Origin: Methylotenera sp.
GTDB lineage: Bacteria; Pseudomonadota; Gammaproteobacteria; Burkholderiales; Methylophilaceae
Assembly (NCBI RefSeq): GCF_030684185.1
Contig: NZ_JAUXOY010000016.1
Span: 1-64,000 of the forward strand
Direction: 5' to 3'
Length of the DNA: 64,000 nucleotides
The translations under genes were made by a program, and so were the position numbers. Positions 54,641 to 64,000 of this stretch are shown piece after piece. Every line of letters starts with the position of its first letter. Position 1 is the first letter of the stretch. The notes under the pieces were generated by a model, which worked only from the letters and a program-made list of their open reading frames with translations, was not told where the DNA came from and searched no databases.

Positions 54641-56002
54641 TTAAGCAAAGGGATGTTCAATCACGATAGTTTCATCACGCTCTGGGCCTGTTGAAACAAT
54701 TGCAATTGGCACGCCACATAGTGCTTCCAAACGTTTTAGGTAATTTTGTGCTGCTTTAGGTAAACCATCCCACGTTTTTACACCAAAGGTATTGTCTGAC
54801 CAACCTGGCACAGTTTCGTAAATAGGCCTACAGTTAGCTACATCATCTGCACCAATTGGAAGTAAATCTATTTTCTTGCCATCTAGCTCATAACCTGTGC
54901 AGATATTAAGTTCTTTAATCCCATCCAACACATCAAGCTTGGTGATACATAACCCTGTAAGACCGTTAATCATGGCTGAACGACGCAACGCGGCGGCATC
55001 AAACCAACCGCATCGGCGTTTACGCTTGGTGACTGTGCCAATTTCTTGACCTTTTACAGACATCTGCGTACCAGGTGCGCCTTCAGTATCAATATCCAGT
55101 TCGCTTGGGAATGGGCCACCACCCACGCGGGTAGTGTAGGCTTTGGTAATGCCCAACACATAATGCAACATATTGGCGCCAACGCCGGTTCCTGCTGATG
55201 CTTGGCCTGCGATACAGTTGCTTGAAGTGACATAAGGATATGTACCGTGATCAATATCCAGAAGTGTGCCTTGAGCGCCTTCAAACAATAAGTTTTCACC
55301 ACGTGCATTAGCGGCATAAAGGTCAGCAGAAATGTCACTAATCATTGGCTTTAGAGCAATTGCATGCTGCATACTGGCATCATATTGTTGATTAAAATCA
55401 ACGGCTTTAGCACCCAGATAATTAGTCAGCACAAAATTATGGTAATCCATCACTTCGCGTAACTTGTCTGCAAAACGCTCAGGATAAAATAAATCATAGA
55501 CTCGTAAAGCACGGCGCGCTACCTTATCTTCATAAGTTGGGCCAATACCTTTACCTGTGGTACCAATTTTTTTATCAGCGCTACGCTTGGCTTCACGCGC
55601 TACATCCACAGCTACGTGATGGCTTAAAATAAGTGGACAACCTGAACTCACCTTTAAGCGATTTTTAACTTCCAAGCCGTCTTTTTCAAGTGCAGCGATT
55701 TCGCCTAATAAATGTCCAGCATCTAATACTACGCCATTACCGATGTAGCAATTGATACCAGAACGGACTATGCCTGAAGGTACTAGATTAAGCTTGTATA
55801 CCCGTTGCGCATCGCCCTGCCCCACAACCAAGGTATGCCCTGCATTGTGGCCTCCTTGAAAGCGCACCACGCCCTGTGCATGGTCTGTAAGCCAATCAAC
55901 AATTTTGCCTTTGCCTTCATCACCCCATTGCGTGCCAATAACGACTACATTTTTAGCGACCTGCTGTTTAGCTACTATAGGATTTACTGCTGAATTTGCC
56001 AT
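54641..56002 (-). CDS. purA: Adenylosuccinate synthase
   Basis: The 453-residue GTP-dependent enzyme makes adenylosuccinate from IMP and aspartate in AMP synthesis. It shows [21 protein letters not shown] (in part, P-loop), [10 protein letters not shown], the IMP-binding [14 protein letters not shown] and [21 protein letters not shown] (in part). An N-terminal extension of about 15 residues precedes the fold. It lies between hisZ and the cofactor genes. Confidence 0.97.
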   Translation of the reverse strand: MANSAVNPIVAKQQVAKNVVVIGTQWGDEGKGKIVDWLTDHAQGVVRFQGGHNAGHTLVVGQGDAQRVYKLNLVPSGIVRSGINCYIGNGVVLDAGHLLGEIAALEKDGLEVKNRLKVSSGCPLILSHHVAVDVAREAKRSADKKIGTTGKGIGPTYEDKVARRALRVYDLFYPERFADKLREVMDYHNFVLTNYLGAKAVDFNQQYDASMQHAIALKPMISDISADLYAANARGENLLFEGAQGTLLDIDHGTYPYVTSSNCIAGQASAGTGVGANMLHYVLGITKAYTTRVGGGPFPSELDIDTEGAPGTQMSVKGQEIGTVTKRKRRCGWFDAAALRRSAMINGLTGLCITKLDVLDGIKELNICTGYELDGKKIDLLPIGADDVANCRPIYETVPGWSDNTFGVKTWDGLPKAAQNYLKRLEALCGVPIAIVSTGPERDETIVIEHPFA

Positions 56003-56082
56003 AACGTTTACTTTATTTTAAGTGTATTTATTTAATTTTGAGAGCTGAGTATCAGTACCTTTAAACTCTAGCACCTTCAATA

Positions 56083-57246
56083 CTAGTGCTTTTCAATCTC
56101 CACTACATGCCAACCTGACTTGTAATGTTCCAGCTTTTTATTGCAATTTAGTTCAGTCATGCTGGATTCAACACCCACCAACTCTTGCACGACGATATAT
56201 CCATCAGCCCTTAAAACATCTATTTTACTGGCTAAAGTTTTATCATCTGATACTGGTGCAAATATTGCCATAGCTGATTTTGCCGGTGGTAACGCAGTTG
56301 CTATGCCACGTAAATCTAAGCTAAAGCCAGTCGCTGGACGCGCACGGCCAAATGACTGTCCTACTTCATCATAACGACCGCCTAAAGCCAACGGACCTTT
56401 GTAACCTTGTGCATAAGCCGCAAATACGATGCCACTATGGTAGTGATAGCCACGTAACTCACTTAAATCAAAACTGACCGTGACTCCTAAATCATCTAAA
56501 GCCGCGCTCACATTTAGTAAGTCGTCCAGCGCATGTTGAACAGCTGGTGTTGCAGGTAACAACTTTACAGCCTTAGCCAATATACTTTTATCGCCGTTAA
56601 GTTCAGTTAAATGCAATAAAGCTTCGCGCGTAGATTTATCCAAACCTGTTGCTAAACTTGCTACGGCCGATTGGTCTTTGCTTTGCAATGCTGCGTAAAG
56701 CGCTTGTTCAAGCTGAGGATTGATTTGGCAAGACTCTATTAAACTGCCGAATATATTCACATGACTAAAATCAATATGCACTTGGCCTATGCCAATCGCC
56801 TGCAAAGCTTTAATCAGCAAACATTGAATTTCAATATCACTGGCAACACCCGCATGACCATATAACTCTGCACCCAACTGTAAGGGCTCACGCGTTTGCG
56901 CCAATCCATCAGGTTTTGTGCGTAGCACACTGCCGGCATAACATAAGCGCGTGATACCTTGGTGGTTTAGTAAGTGAGCATCAATACGAGCTGCTTGTGG
57001 AGTCATATCTGCGCGCACTCCCATTAAACGCCCAGTCAACTGATCTACTACTTTAAATGTAGCCAAGTCTAAATCGTGTCCTACGCCTGTTATCAAAGAC
57101 TCCATGTATTCTAACATTGGAGGAATAACATACTGATAACCATGCACTCTGAATAAATCTAACAAAGTGCGTCGTAAAGCTTCAATGCGTGCAGCCTCTG
57201 CAGGCAACACGTCTTCAATATATTCCGGGAGTAACCAATTACGCAT
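56083..57246 (-). CDS. hisZ: ATP phosphoribosyltransferase regulatory subunit
   Basis: The 387-residue protein is a histidyl-tRNA synthetase paralogue (class II core: VIPPMLEYMESL, VRADMTPQAARIDAH, LRTKPDGLAQTREPLQLGAELYG in part) lacking the anticodon-binding domain, as HisZ does. It activates the short-form HisG. The order hisZ-purA after hflKC is typical of Betaproteobacteria. Confidence 0.95.
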   Translation of the reverse strand: MRNWLLPEYIEDVLPAEAARIEALRRTLLDLFRVHGYQYVIPPMLEYMESLITGVGHDLDLATFKVVDQLTGRLMGVRADMTPQAARIDAHLLNHQGITRLCYAGSVLRTKPDGLAQTREPLQLGAELYGHAGVASDIEIQCLLIKALQAIGIGQVHIDFSHVNIFGSLIESCQINPQLEQALYAALQSKDQSAVASLATGLDKSTREALLHLTELNGDKSILAKAVKLLPATPAVQHALDDLLNVSAALDDLGVTVSFDLSELRGYHYHSGIVFAAYAQGYKGPLALGGRYDEVGQSFGRARPATGFSLDLRGIATALPPAKSAMAIFAPVSDDKTLASKIDVLRADGYIVVQELVGVESSMTELNCNKKLEHYKSGWHVVEIEKH

Positions 57247-57267
57247 TTTTTATCATCTTAAAAACCA

Positions 57268-57453
57268 TCATCTGCTTAACCAAATTAACACTAGACCACC
57301 AACTACAGACAACAACCCAACTGAACGTAACTGTCCATCTTTGAGTGCTACCATACGTTTAAAGGTTTCACGCCAAGCCTGCGGCAATAATAAAGGTAAC
57401 AAGCCTTCTAATACCAACATTAAACCCAACGCTGTAATCAGCGTGCTATTCAC
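57268..57453 (-). CDS. DUF2065 family small membrane protein
   Basis: The 61-residue protein has two hydrophobic helices (about 5-25 and 43-60) around a basic loop containing QAWRETFKRMV, the DUF2065 pattern. Start is GTG at 57453 with AAAGG about 10 nt upstream. It always accompanies hflKC/purA in Beta- and Gammaproteobacteria; function unknown. Confidence 0.9.
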   Translation of the reverse strand: MNSTLITALGLMLVLEGLLPLLLPQAWRETFKRMVALKDGQLRSVGLLSVVGGLVLIWLSR

Positions 57454-57465
57454 CGCCCGCGCCCT

Positions 57466-58341
57466 TTACTTTTTAGCGGGACTGCGCATGTACTTGAAGA
57501 AGTCTGAACCCGGATCAAGTACCATCACATCACTCTTGCTATTAAAGCTATTTTTGTAAGCTTCAGTGCTACGATAAAATGCGTAAAATTCAGGGTTTTT
57601 GCCATAAGACTGACTATAAATCGCTGCGGCTGTAGCATCACCTTCACCTTTGGCTTTCTGTGCTTCACGGTAAGCTTCAGCGATAATCACTTCGCGTTGT
57701 TTGTCAGCATCAGCACGAATTTTTTCAGAGGCTGCTGAACCTTCTGACCTGAGCTGATTTGCAAGACGCTTACGTTCTGCAATCATACGATCAAATACAG
57801 ATTTACTAATTTCTTCAGCATAATCCACGCGTTTTAAACGTACATCAACCACCTCAATACCCATTTGGCGTGCTTCTATATCGGCCTTCTTACGTAAATT
57901 ATCCATCACAACACCACGCTCACCAGCAATGACATCATGCACGGTACGTTTACCAAATTCGGTACGCAATCCAGCATTTACCACTTTTGAAAGCCTATCT
58001 TCTGCCGCAGCCTCGCCGCCTTCTTTGATAGAAACATAGTATCTTGCAGGATCAATAATGCGCCATTTTACAAATGAATCTACCATCATATATTTATTTT
58101 CACTGGTAATAAATTTGGCAGGCTGCTCCCAATCCAGGGTAAGAATGCGATTGTCAAAATACTTTAAATTATCAATTAATGGCACTTTGAAATAAAGCCC
58201 AGGTACTTTTTTAACAGAAACTATTTCACCCAAGCGCTGCACCAATACATATTGTGTCTGACTTACCGTAAAGGCTGATGCCGACAACAATAAAATTGCA
58301 GCAAATATCGCAATAAGAATACTCGTAAAATTTTTCATCAT
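57466..58341 (-). CDS. hflC: FtsH protease modulator HflC
   Basis: The 291-residue protein has one N-terminal transmembrane helix (about 8-28) and a band-7/SPFH domain (QTQYVLVQRLGEIV, PGLYFKVPL, LTLDWEQP-like region), followed by a coiled coil with repeated Ala/Glu heptads. With HflK it forms the periplasmic cage around FtsH. It follows hflK by 6 nt. Confidence 0.96.
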   Translation of the reverse strand: MMKNFTSILIAIFAAILLLSASAFTVSQTQYVLVQRLGEIVSVKKVPGLYFKVPLIDNLKYFDNRILTLDWEQPAKFITSENKYMMVDSFVKWRIIDPARYYVSIKEGGEAAAEDRLSKVVNAGLRTEFGKRTVHDVIAGERGVVMDNLRKKADIEARQMGIEVVDVRLKRVDYAEEISKSVFDRMIAERKRLANQLRSEGSAASEKIRADADKQREVIIAEAYREAQKAKGEGDATAAAIYSQSYGKNPEFYAFYRSTEAYKNSFNSKSDVMVLDPGSDFFKYMRSPAKK

Positions 58342-58347
58342 AATCCC

Positions 58348-59541
58348 TTACCTGGTTTCTCTGTCACGGCCACGAAAAGCATCACGTGTACGATCAGTGG
58401 TTGACGCTGACTCTGGTACTGTAGGCGCCTGCGGGTTTAGAGATTGCATTGATTGCGACTGCTGAGATGGCGTATTGCCAGTAGCACCGATTAACTTATC
58501 AAGCGGCAGATACAACATGCTGTTTCCTGCTTTTTGATCAACCACGACCTTGCTCACATTAGACAAAATTTGTTCTTGTGCATCTAAAAATAAACGTTGA
58601 CGAGTGACTTCTGGCGCATTGTTGTATTGCGTTAAAATCTGATCAAAACGACTGGCATTACCTTTAGCTTCACTTTCAATTTTTAGCTTATAACCTGCAG
58701 ATTCAGCTAATAACCGAGATGCCGTACCGCGCGCTTTTGGTATCACGTCATTGGCATAGGCTTGACCTTCGTTAATCTGACGTTGATTATCCTGATTAGC
58801 ACGGTTCACATCTTCAAATGCTTCTTGTACCTGCTCAGGCGGTTGAGCACTTTGTAGAGACACACTGATGATTTTGACACCCGCTTTATAGCTATCTAAA
58901 ATAACTTGCATACGCTCTGATGTGTCTTGCAAACCTTTTTGTAGCAAGTCATCTAACTTATTCTTACCTACCACTTCGCGAATGGCAGTTTCAGCCGCAG
59001 ACATAACAGCAGCATCTGTTGAGCGGTTCTTGAATAAATAGTCTTTAGCATTTTTAAGGTTGTATTGAACCGCAAATTGCAAATCAATGATGTTTTCATC
59101 TTCGGTCAACATCAAAGCTTCTTTTGGCTGCTTGGTTTTACCACCGCCACTCTCGCTACTACTTCTATAACCGACTTCAAGTCTGCGCACCTGCTCCATA
59201 TTAACCACGGTGACTGTCTCAATCGGGTAAGGTAAATGCCAGCGCGGGCCAGGTTCTGTTGTCTCATCAAGCGCTTTACCAAAGCGCTGCACCACACCCA
59301 ACGAACCTTGATCAACAATATAAAATCCAGTGGCTAGCCAGATTAAAGCAACAATCACGATAATGGGTAATACTGGCAGATTCACACTATTGATTCTTGG
59401 AATGTCTGGCTGACGATTGGGTTGATTACCACCGCCTTTACCGAATAAGCCATTAATTTTGCGGCTTATATCACGCATCACTTCATCTAAATCAGGCGGG
59501 CCTTCATTATTTTGTGCTCGCCATCCAGGGAATTTAATCAT
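58348..59541 (-). CDS. hflK: FtsH protease modulator HflK
   Basis: The 397-residue protein has a Gly/Pro-rich cytoplasmic N-terminus (GPPDLDEVMRDI...GLFGKGG), a transmembrane helix (about 55-75) and an SPFH domain (VQRFGKALDETTEPGPRWHLPYPIE in part; MLTEDENIIDL). The C-terminus is low-complexity Gln/Ser/Pro. It pairs with HflC in regulating FtsH. Upstream is hflX. Confidence 0.96.
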   Translation of the reverse strand: MIKFPGWRAQNNEGPPDLDEVMRDISRKINGLFGKGGGNQPNRQPDIPRINSVNLPVLPIIVIVALIWLATGFYIVDQGSLGVVQRFGKALDETTEPGPRWHLPYPIETVTVVNMEQVRRLEVGYRSSSESGGGKTKQPKEALMLTEDENIIDLQFAVQYNLKNAKDYLFKNRSTDAAVMSAAETAIREVVGKNKLDDLLQKGLQDTSERMQVILDSYKAGVKIISVSLQSAQPPEQVQEAFEDVNRANQDNQRQINEGQAYANDVIPKARGTASRLLAESAGYKLKIESEAKGNASRFDQILTQYNNAPEVTRQRLFLDAQEQILSNVSKVVVDQKAGNSMLYLPLDKLIGATGNTPSQQSQSMQSLNPQAPTVPESASTTDRTRDAFRGRDRETR

Positions 59542-59643
59542 TTATCACTCCAAAAACTTTCCATTTAATATTTTAAACAATCGCAGCCAGAGCATACCAA
59601 AAACCGATATTTAGACCGCTGATAAACTCCGAATACGATTGTT

Positions 59644-60786
59644 TTACGCGTAAGCGCTTTCTTCTGTACTTAACTTCTGCAGATGCTGGTTGTACTCTGC
59701 CATTGCCAGCCTTAACAAATCCATTCCTTCACCCGTTTTAGCAGATGCATGTATAGTCACGATTCTACCATATTCGTCCCGGCTAATAGAGGGCGATAAG
59801 CCCACTCTGTCTATTTGGTTGTGAACCAAAATCTGCGGCACATTTGCTGCACCAATCTCAAGCAATACTTTATTCACTTGTGCGATTTGCTCATCGCGGT
59901 TACTACTAGCCGTATCTACAATGTGTAATAGCAAGTCGGCCTGAGCCGCCTCTTCTAACGTTGCGCCAAACGCCTCCACTAAAGCATGTGGCAAATGCTT
60001 AATGAAACCTACCGTATCTGAAAGTACCACCGCACCACAATCTTCGACATAAATCTTATGGGTTGTGGTATCTAGAGTGGCAAATAATTGATCGGCCACA
60101 TATAAATCAGCTTTTGTTAAACGATTAAATACCGTAGATTTACCCGCATTGGTATAACCTACCAATGATACTGTCATTACGTTTGAGCGTTTACGGGCCC
60201 TACGCTGCATACCACGCTGCGCTTTAAGTTTAATGAGTTTCTCACGCAACTGCCTAACACGCACGCGCAACATACGGCGATCTAGCTCTAGCTGAGTTTC
60301 GCCTGGCCCGCCACGCACGCCGATACCGCCTTTTTGACGTTCCAAGTGGGTCCAGCCGCGCACCAATCTTGTAGACAGATGCTCTAGCTGAGCTAACTCA
60401 ACTTGCAGTTTACCTTCATGGCTCTGTGCACGCTGGCTAAATATATCAAGAATTAAGCCCGTTCTATCCACCACACGCGCTTGTAGCAGCCGCTCTAAAT
60501 TTCGTTGCTGCGAAGGGGATAAATCATGATTGAATACCGCAATATTAGATTCGCTGGCCTGCATCATTTGTGCAAGTTCATCAGCCTTACCACTTCCGAT
60601 AAAAAGCTTAGCGTCAGGTGTCGAGCGCTTACCCTCTATTGTGCCGCGTATCGCCAGCCCAGCGCTAATACTCAACTGACGAAGTTCGTGTAGACTTTCT
60701 TCGTAATCAGTATCACCAAAATCCACACTCACCATAATGGCAGCATCGCCGTGGCCTGATATATCAGAACCAGGCCTTTCAAACAT
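59644..60786 (-). CDS. hflX: Ribosome-associated GTPase HflX
   Basis: From ATG 60786 (a TTG three codons earlier is less likely; E. coli HflX likewise begins with MF) the protein has 380 residues. It carries the HflX N-domain with SPSQQRNLERLLQARVVDRTGLILDIF (in part), the GGxGETQLE motif (GGPGETQLELDRR), and G-motifs GYTNAGKST, DTVGFI, HNQID. HflX rescues stalled ribosomes. It is 12 nt past hfq. Confidence 0.95.
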   Translation of the reverse strand: MFERPGSDISGHGDAAIMVSVDFGDTDYEESLHELRQLSISAGLAIRGTIEGKRSTPDAKLFIGSGKADELAQMMQASESNIAVFNHDLSPSQQRNLERLLQARVVDRTGLILDIFSQRAQSHEGKLQVELAQLEHLSTRLVRGWTHLERQKGGIGVRGGPGETQLELDRRMLRVRVRQLREKLIKLKAQRGMQRRARKRSNVMTVSLVGYTNAGKSTVFNRLTKADLYVADQLFATLDTTTHKIYVEDCGAVVLSDTVGFIKHLPHALVEAFGATLEEAAQADLLLHIVDTASSNRDEQIAQVNKVLLEIGAANVPQILVHNQIDRVGLSPSISRDEYGRIVTIHASAKTGEGMDLLRLAMAEYNQHLQKLSTEESAYA

Positions 60787-60798
60787 ATCTTTCAACGC

Positions 60799-61035
60799 TT
60801 ATTCATCACCTTCTGGCAAACTGATATTTACCATACGTGCAGGCACAATCGTTGAAATAGCGTGTTTATAAACCATTTGAGTAACGGTATTTTTAAGTAG
60901 AATCACGTACTGATCAAATGAATCAACCTGACCTTGTAATTTAATACCATTGACGAGATAAATAGATACAGCGACATGTTCTTTACGTAAAGCGTTAAGA
61001 AATGGGTCTTGTAACATTTGCCCTTTTTGAATCAT
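60799..61035 (-). CDS. hfq: RNA chaperone Hfq
   Basis: The 78-residue protein has the Sm1 motif ([31 protein letters not shown] in part) and Sm2 ([12 protein letters not shown]) of Hfq, the hexameric small-RNA/mRNA matchmaker. The C-tail is short, as in other Betaproteobacteria. It heads the minus-strand run hfq-hflX-hflK-hflC-DUF2065-hisZ-purA-dmrB-DUF6513-DUF447-mfnB. AGGAG precedes the ATG. Confidence 0.97.
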   Translation of the reverse strand: MIQKGQMLQDPFLNALRKEHVAVSIYLVNGIKLQGQVDSFDQYVILLKNTVTQMVYKHAISTIVPARMVNISLPEGDE

Positions 61036-61215
61036 GACTTCTCCTATTGCTTGGAGTTAAATAAATAATACGTAGCATCAGCTACATTGCTGATATTACT
61101 CTAGTTGAGATTAAGAACAATGCATTTTGTTCAATTACTTCTACCCAATTCCTCTACTTCACAACTGATATGAGGTAATTGACGGTGATTTCAATAGTCT
61201 TGAGAAATATAACGT

Positions 61216-62625
61216 CTAATTTAAAGTCATATTCATTCTTGCAAGCACTTCATCTTTCCCTAATATCGCCATTACCGCATCAATACTGGGTGATTGCGCT
61301 CCGCCTGTGAGCATTACACGTAACGGCATAGCCACCTTGGGGAATTTAAGCGCATTGCTGGTCACCGCATATTCTATAGCGGCATGTATAGCTTCAACAG
61401 TCCAATCTATACTCACCAATTGCGTTGCCAAGGTGTTGAGTACTGGTAAAATATCTGCAGTAATATGTTTCTCTTTGGCCACTTCATCAATTTGCGGCTT
61501 ACTATAAAAATACGCAATGCTTTGCGCTAATTCATTCAAAGTATTGGCGCGGTCGCGATATAAAGCAATCGCCTCTTTAATGGCGGGTTGTGTTGCAATC
61601 GCTATACCCATGCGCCCAAGACGCTGGGTAATGTCTTTTGCCAACACCTCCAGATTTGCAGCTTTGATGTAATGGTTATTCAGCCAATTCAATTTTTCAG
61701 TATTAAATTGCGCTGCAGATGGCGTGATATGGTCTAAATCAAACCATTCTGCGAATTGTTGCTTACTAAACACCTCTTCATCACCATGACTCCAGCCTAA
61801 GCGTGCTAGATAATTAATCACAGCTTCTGGTAGATAGCCGTCTTCATCATATTGCATCACGCTCACAGCACCGTGTCGCTTGGATAGCTTTTGACCATCA
61901 TTACCTAAAATCATCGACAAATGCGCGTATTGCGGAACGATAATAGTTGAATCAATTTCAGCCAATGCCTTTAGCAGGTTAATTTGGCGCGGCGTATTAT
62001 TAACATGATCATCACCACGAATCACCTGCGTAATACCCATATCACTATCGTCGACCACCACACAAAAGTTATAAGTCGGCGTACCATCGGCGCGGGCAAT
62101 AATTAAATCATCAAGTTCGCTATTGGAGATTTCGATACGGCCTTTTACCATGTCATCCCAAGCCACCACACCGTCTTGAGGATTCTTAAAGCGAATCACA
62201 GGCGGGACATCTTTAGGAACAGCAGGCAAAACCTTACCCGCCTCTGGACGCCATTTTCCCTCATAGCGTGGCTTTTTCTTATTCGCCATTTGCTGCTCAC
62301 GCAAGGCATCGAGCTCTTCTTTACTGCTGTAGCAATAATACGCACTTCCAGCATCCAACATAGTTTGAATCACTTGCTTGTAACGATCCATACGCTGCAT
62401 TTGGTAAAAAGGACCCTCGTCATAATCCAATCCCAGCCACTGCATACCATCCAATATGGCCTGTACAGCCTCTGGTGTACTGCGGGCAACATCGGTATCC
62501 TCAATGCGTAAAATAAAAGTTCCGCCATGTTTTTTTGCAAAAGCCCAGGAAAATAACGCGGTACGAGCGCCACCTATGTGAAGAAAACCTGTAGGGCTGG
62601 GAGCAAAACGTGTGCGAACAATCAT
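61216..62625 (-). CDS. gltX: Glutamyl-tRNA synthetase
   Basis: The 469-residue class I synthetase has the HIGH-type motif in [20 protein letters not shown] (residues 5-24) and the KMSKS-type motif KLSKRHG (about 240). It continues with the helical anticodon-binding region. Length equals E. coli GltX (471). It is a separate minus-strand gene about 180 bp beyond hfq. Confidence 0.97.
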   Translation of the reverse strand: MIVRTRFAPSPTGFLHIGGARTALFSWAFAKKHGGTFILRIEDTDVARSTPEAVQAILDGMQWLGLDYDEGPFYQMQRMDRYKQVIQTMLDAGSAYYCYSSKEELDALREQQMANKKKPRYEGKWRPEAGKVLPAVPKDVPPVIRFKNPQDGVVAWDDMVKGRIEISNSELDDLIIARADGTPTYNFCVVVDDSDMGITQVIRGDDHVNNTPRQINLLKALAEIDSTIIVPQYAHLSMILGNDGQKLSKRHGAVSVMQYDEDGYLPEAVINYLARLGWSHGDEEVFSKQQFAEWFDLDHITPSAAQFNTEKLNWLNNHYIKAANLEVLAKDITQRLGRMGIAIATQPAIKEAIALYRDRANTLNELAQSIAYFYSKPQIDEVAKEKHITADILPVLNTLATQLVSIDWTVEAIHAAIEYAVTSNALKFPKVAMPLRVMLTGGAQSPSIDAVMAILGKDEVLARMNMTLN

Positions 62626-62748
62626 ATTTAACAGTAATTAACAAAAACAATAATGTTGCTATTTTATCATGGCTGCGAATTTAGCTCTAAGGTAATCATG
62701 GCTTTATCGTAAGTCAAAATTTTCGCCTAAAAATTCCTACGCAATAAT

Positions 62749-62764
62749 TGGCACGCCATTTGCT
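62749..62764 (+). promoter_or_regulatory. Sigma-54 promoter of the gene at the right edge
   Basis: TGGCAC (62749-62754), five bases, then TTGCT (62760-62764), with GG and GC 10 bp apart. This is a full match to the sigma-54 consensus. Transcription should start near 62775, 58 nt before the ATG at 62833. Confidence 0.8.
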
Positions 62765-62832
62765 TAATATTACTTTGTTAAGTGTCATAGATCATATTGC
62801 TTAAAATAATATACAGATAGAAAGCACTCAAA

Positions 62833-64000
62833 ATGGAATTTCTTCAAAAAATATTTAATCATTCAAAAGCACCAAAACACTTGGACGTTTTGGCTTGGGG
62901 CAATGAATTGGATGGGATGGATGATATCTCGGCTATTGAGCATTCCACCAAACGATTAAATGAAGACTCCAAAAAGAATATTTTTCAAGATGATCAATAT
63001 CTGGAAGCGCTTTTTTCGATTGACGAAAAAACACACATTATTGTCGAGAGAATTACAGCACATTACATCAATATCGACAATATGAGCATTGAGCTTGAAG
63101 AGCGCATCGCTAATGCTGTCTTTTTATATTACCGCCAACAGTTTTTAATTTACTACACACTCATTGAAAACCTAGCAGCGTTTCAGCCAAAATCTTTGCT
63201 ATTAATGTTGGTGCGCGCAATTAACCATGCAACGCAAATGATAAAATGGCGTTATTACAACTATCAGAGCGCCCCCGCAAATGTTTGGTCTCAGCTATCA
63301 AAGTTATATTTGATAGCTGAGAAACAAGCAATTCTTGATAGTTACGTTCGCACTTACAACGATCAGGAAATATCTACCATTTCATCAGGCTATATTCAAG
63401 CCTGCATGCTTGGCAGTTTAGAAAGCCTAAGCTTTCAGCGCAAGCAGATTGAACTGGTCAGTAAAATGCTGGCCAGCTGGACACCAAAAATTCTTATCCA
63501 AAATAAATATGATCAAAATAAACATTTATTTTATGTGGATACTTCTAGTGACAGCCCTGCTAAACGTATTAGAAATTTTAAACCATCCGATAGCTGCCGA
63601 TACTGGTGTTTTGATAGCGTCAACCTGAAAGTTGAGCTCTGTTTGTCATTGATTGAATACAACATCTCTCCTAAACAACAAGAGATGAAAGACTTTATTA
63701 CAGATAAATATGCATTAGCCACTTTAGGAATTTTGCGTACTGAGTGGTCTCGCATTGAATATAAACGGCAGCGCAGGAACATTGAGCGGGTAAAGACAAC
63801 CAAATATGCGACCACCACCTTTGGCTTTGAAGACACTTGCTACCATATCAAACAACATGAAAACATTCGTGTACAACGCTCGGGGAAATCATACCAAGGC
63901 AACAAGTCATTTGATGAACGATTAGCTACACATTCGCTGAGCAAAGACCAAACTGAACCTAACGTCATCTACTTAGACTTAGGCGCGGGTCAATCTAAAA
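62833..64000 (+). CDS. Unrecognised protein, incomplete at the window end
   Basis: The ATG at 62833 opens a frame with no stop to the end of the window (at least 389 residues). It begins MEFLQKIFNHSKAPKHLDVL. The first 230 residues are helical, with many aromatic residues (ATQMIKWRYYNYQSAP), then comes a mixed region with a basic stretch RRNIERVKTTKYATTTFGFE at about 315-335. No signal peptide or membrane helix is seen, and I recognise no named domain in the visible part. Some betaproteobacterial PilZ-type receptors have this size and a basic stretch before the last domain, so a cyclic-di-GMP link is possible but only a guess. A consensus sigma-54 promoter stands upstream; GAAAG is a weak ribosome site. 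Confidence 0.75.
   Translation, partial: MEFLQKIFNHSKAPKHLDVLAWGNELDGMDDISAIEHSTKRLNEDSKKNIFQDDQYLEALFSIDEKTHIIVERITAHYINIDNMSIELEERIANAVFLYYRQQFLIYYTLIENLAAFQPKSLLLMLVRAINHATQMIKWRYYNYQSAPANVWSQLSKLYLIAEKQAILDSYVRTYNDQEISTISSGYIQACMLGSLESLSFQRKQIELVSKMLASWTPKILIQNKYDQNKHLFYVDTSSDSPAKRIRNFKPSDSCRYWCFDSVNLKVELCLSLIEYNISPKQQEMKDFITDKYALATLGILRTEWSRIEYKRQRRNIERVKTTKYATTTFGFEDTCYHIKQHENIRVQRSGKSYQGNKSFDERLATHSLSKDQTEPNVIYLDLGAGQSK

Noticed and set aside
63531-63836. Minus-strand 101-codon ORF near the right edge
   Set aside because: It is the shadow of the longer plus-strand frame from 62833, which has a promoter and protein-like composition.
1-64000. CRISPR arrays, tRNA or rRNA genes, prophage or integrase genes
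   Set aside because: None seen; repeats found are REPINs, small tandem arrays and dispersed palindromes without spacer-repeat periodicity.

Overview
The window looks like the chromosome of a betaproteobacterial methylotroph of the family Methylophilaceae, most like Methylotenera. The basis is four-fold: moderate-to-low GC, betaproteobacterial gene order (hfq-hflX-hflK-hflC-DUF2065-hisZ-purA; dnaX-ybaB-recR), genes for tetrahydromethanopterin/methanofuran-type cofactors (MfnB, DUF447, DUF6513, archaeal-type flavoprotein), and a complete polar-type flagellar block. This is inference; the sequence does not name the strain.

Layout. 0-3.8 kb: a 135-bp repeat, then dadA-alr-ridA with a divergent Lrp-type regulator (alanine catabolism). 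3.9-7.4 kb: a GAF-like/GGDEF protein and a MASE1-GGDEF-EAL protein broken by a one-base frameshift. 7.5-11.3 kb: an XRE-cupin regulator divergent from an omega-amino-acid:pyruvate aminotransferase and a CoA-acylating semialdehyde dehydrogenase (beta-alanine-type catabolism). 11.4-14.8 kb: a one-polypeptide type IIG restriction-modification gene carrying an in-frame REPIN and a frameshift. 15-18.3 kb: rlmF, an EAL-like/HDOD protein and a toxin-antitoxin pair bracketed by 16-bp direct repeats. 18.5-38.8 kb: ycgR, fliR-fliF, divergent fliE, an HD-GYP protein, an FlhB-tail protein, a second FliK-like protein, fliT, fliS, fliD, flaG and fliC. 39.4-44.2 kb: a NarL-type response regulator, a PAS histidine kinase and a diguanylate cyclase. 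44.4-47.2 kb: 4.5S RNA (ffs), dnaX, ybaB, recR. 47.3-51.2 kb: gph, ubiG, an amidohydrolase, ompA. 51.4-61.0 kb: one long minus-strand run from hfq down to mfnB. 61.2-62.6 kb: gltX. 62.8 kb to the end: an unrecognised gene that runs off the edge.

How the genes work together. Beta-alanine transamination turns pyruvate into L-alanine, and Alr plus DadA can return it to pyruvate. Cyclic-di-GMP enzymes and receptors (three GGDEF proteins, one EAL, one degenerate EAL-HDOD, one HD-GYP, YcgR) surround the flagellar genes. Late flagellar genes carry readable sigma-28 promoters (two in tandem before fliC, one before fliD).

The least expected signals are these: a consensus sigma-54 promoter with an inverted-repeat enhancer candidate, directly upstream of a 53-codon ORF that overlaps the response-regulator start by ATGA; a second consensus sigma-54 promoter before the unknown gene at the right edge; an E. 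coli-type A AAA AAG slippery heptamer in dnaX that would yield a 370-residue gamma form; and a family of Pseudomonas-style REPINs (GTAGGAGCG heads), one lying in frame inside a gene and one supplying a gene's stop codon.
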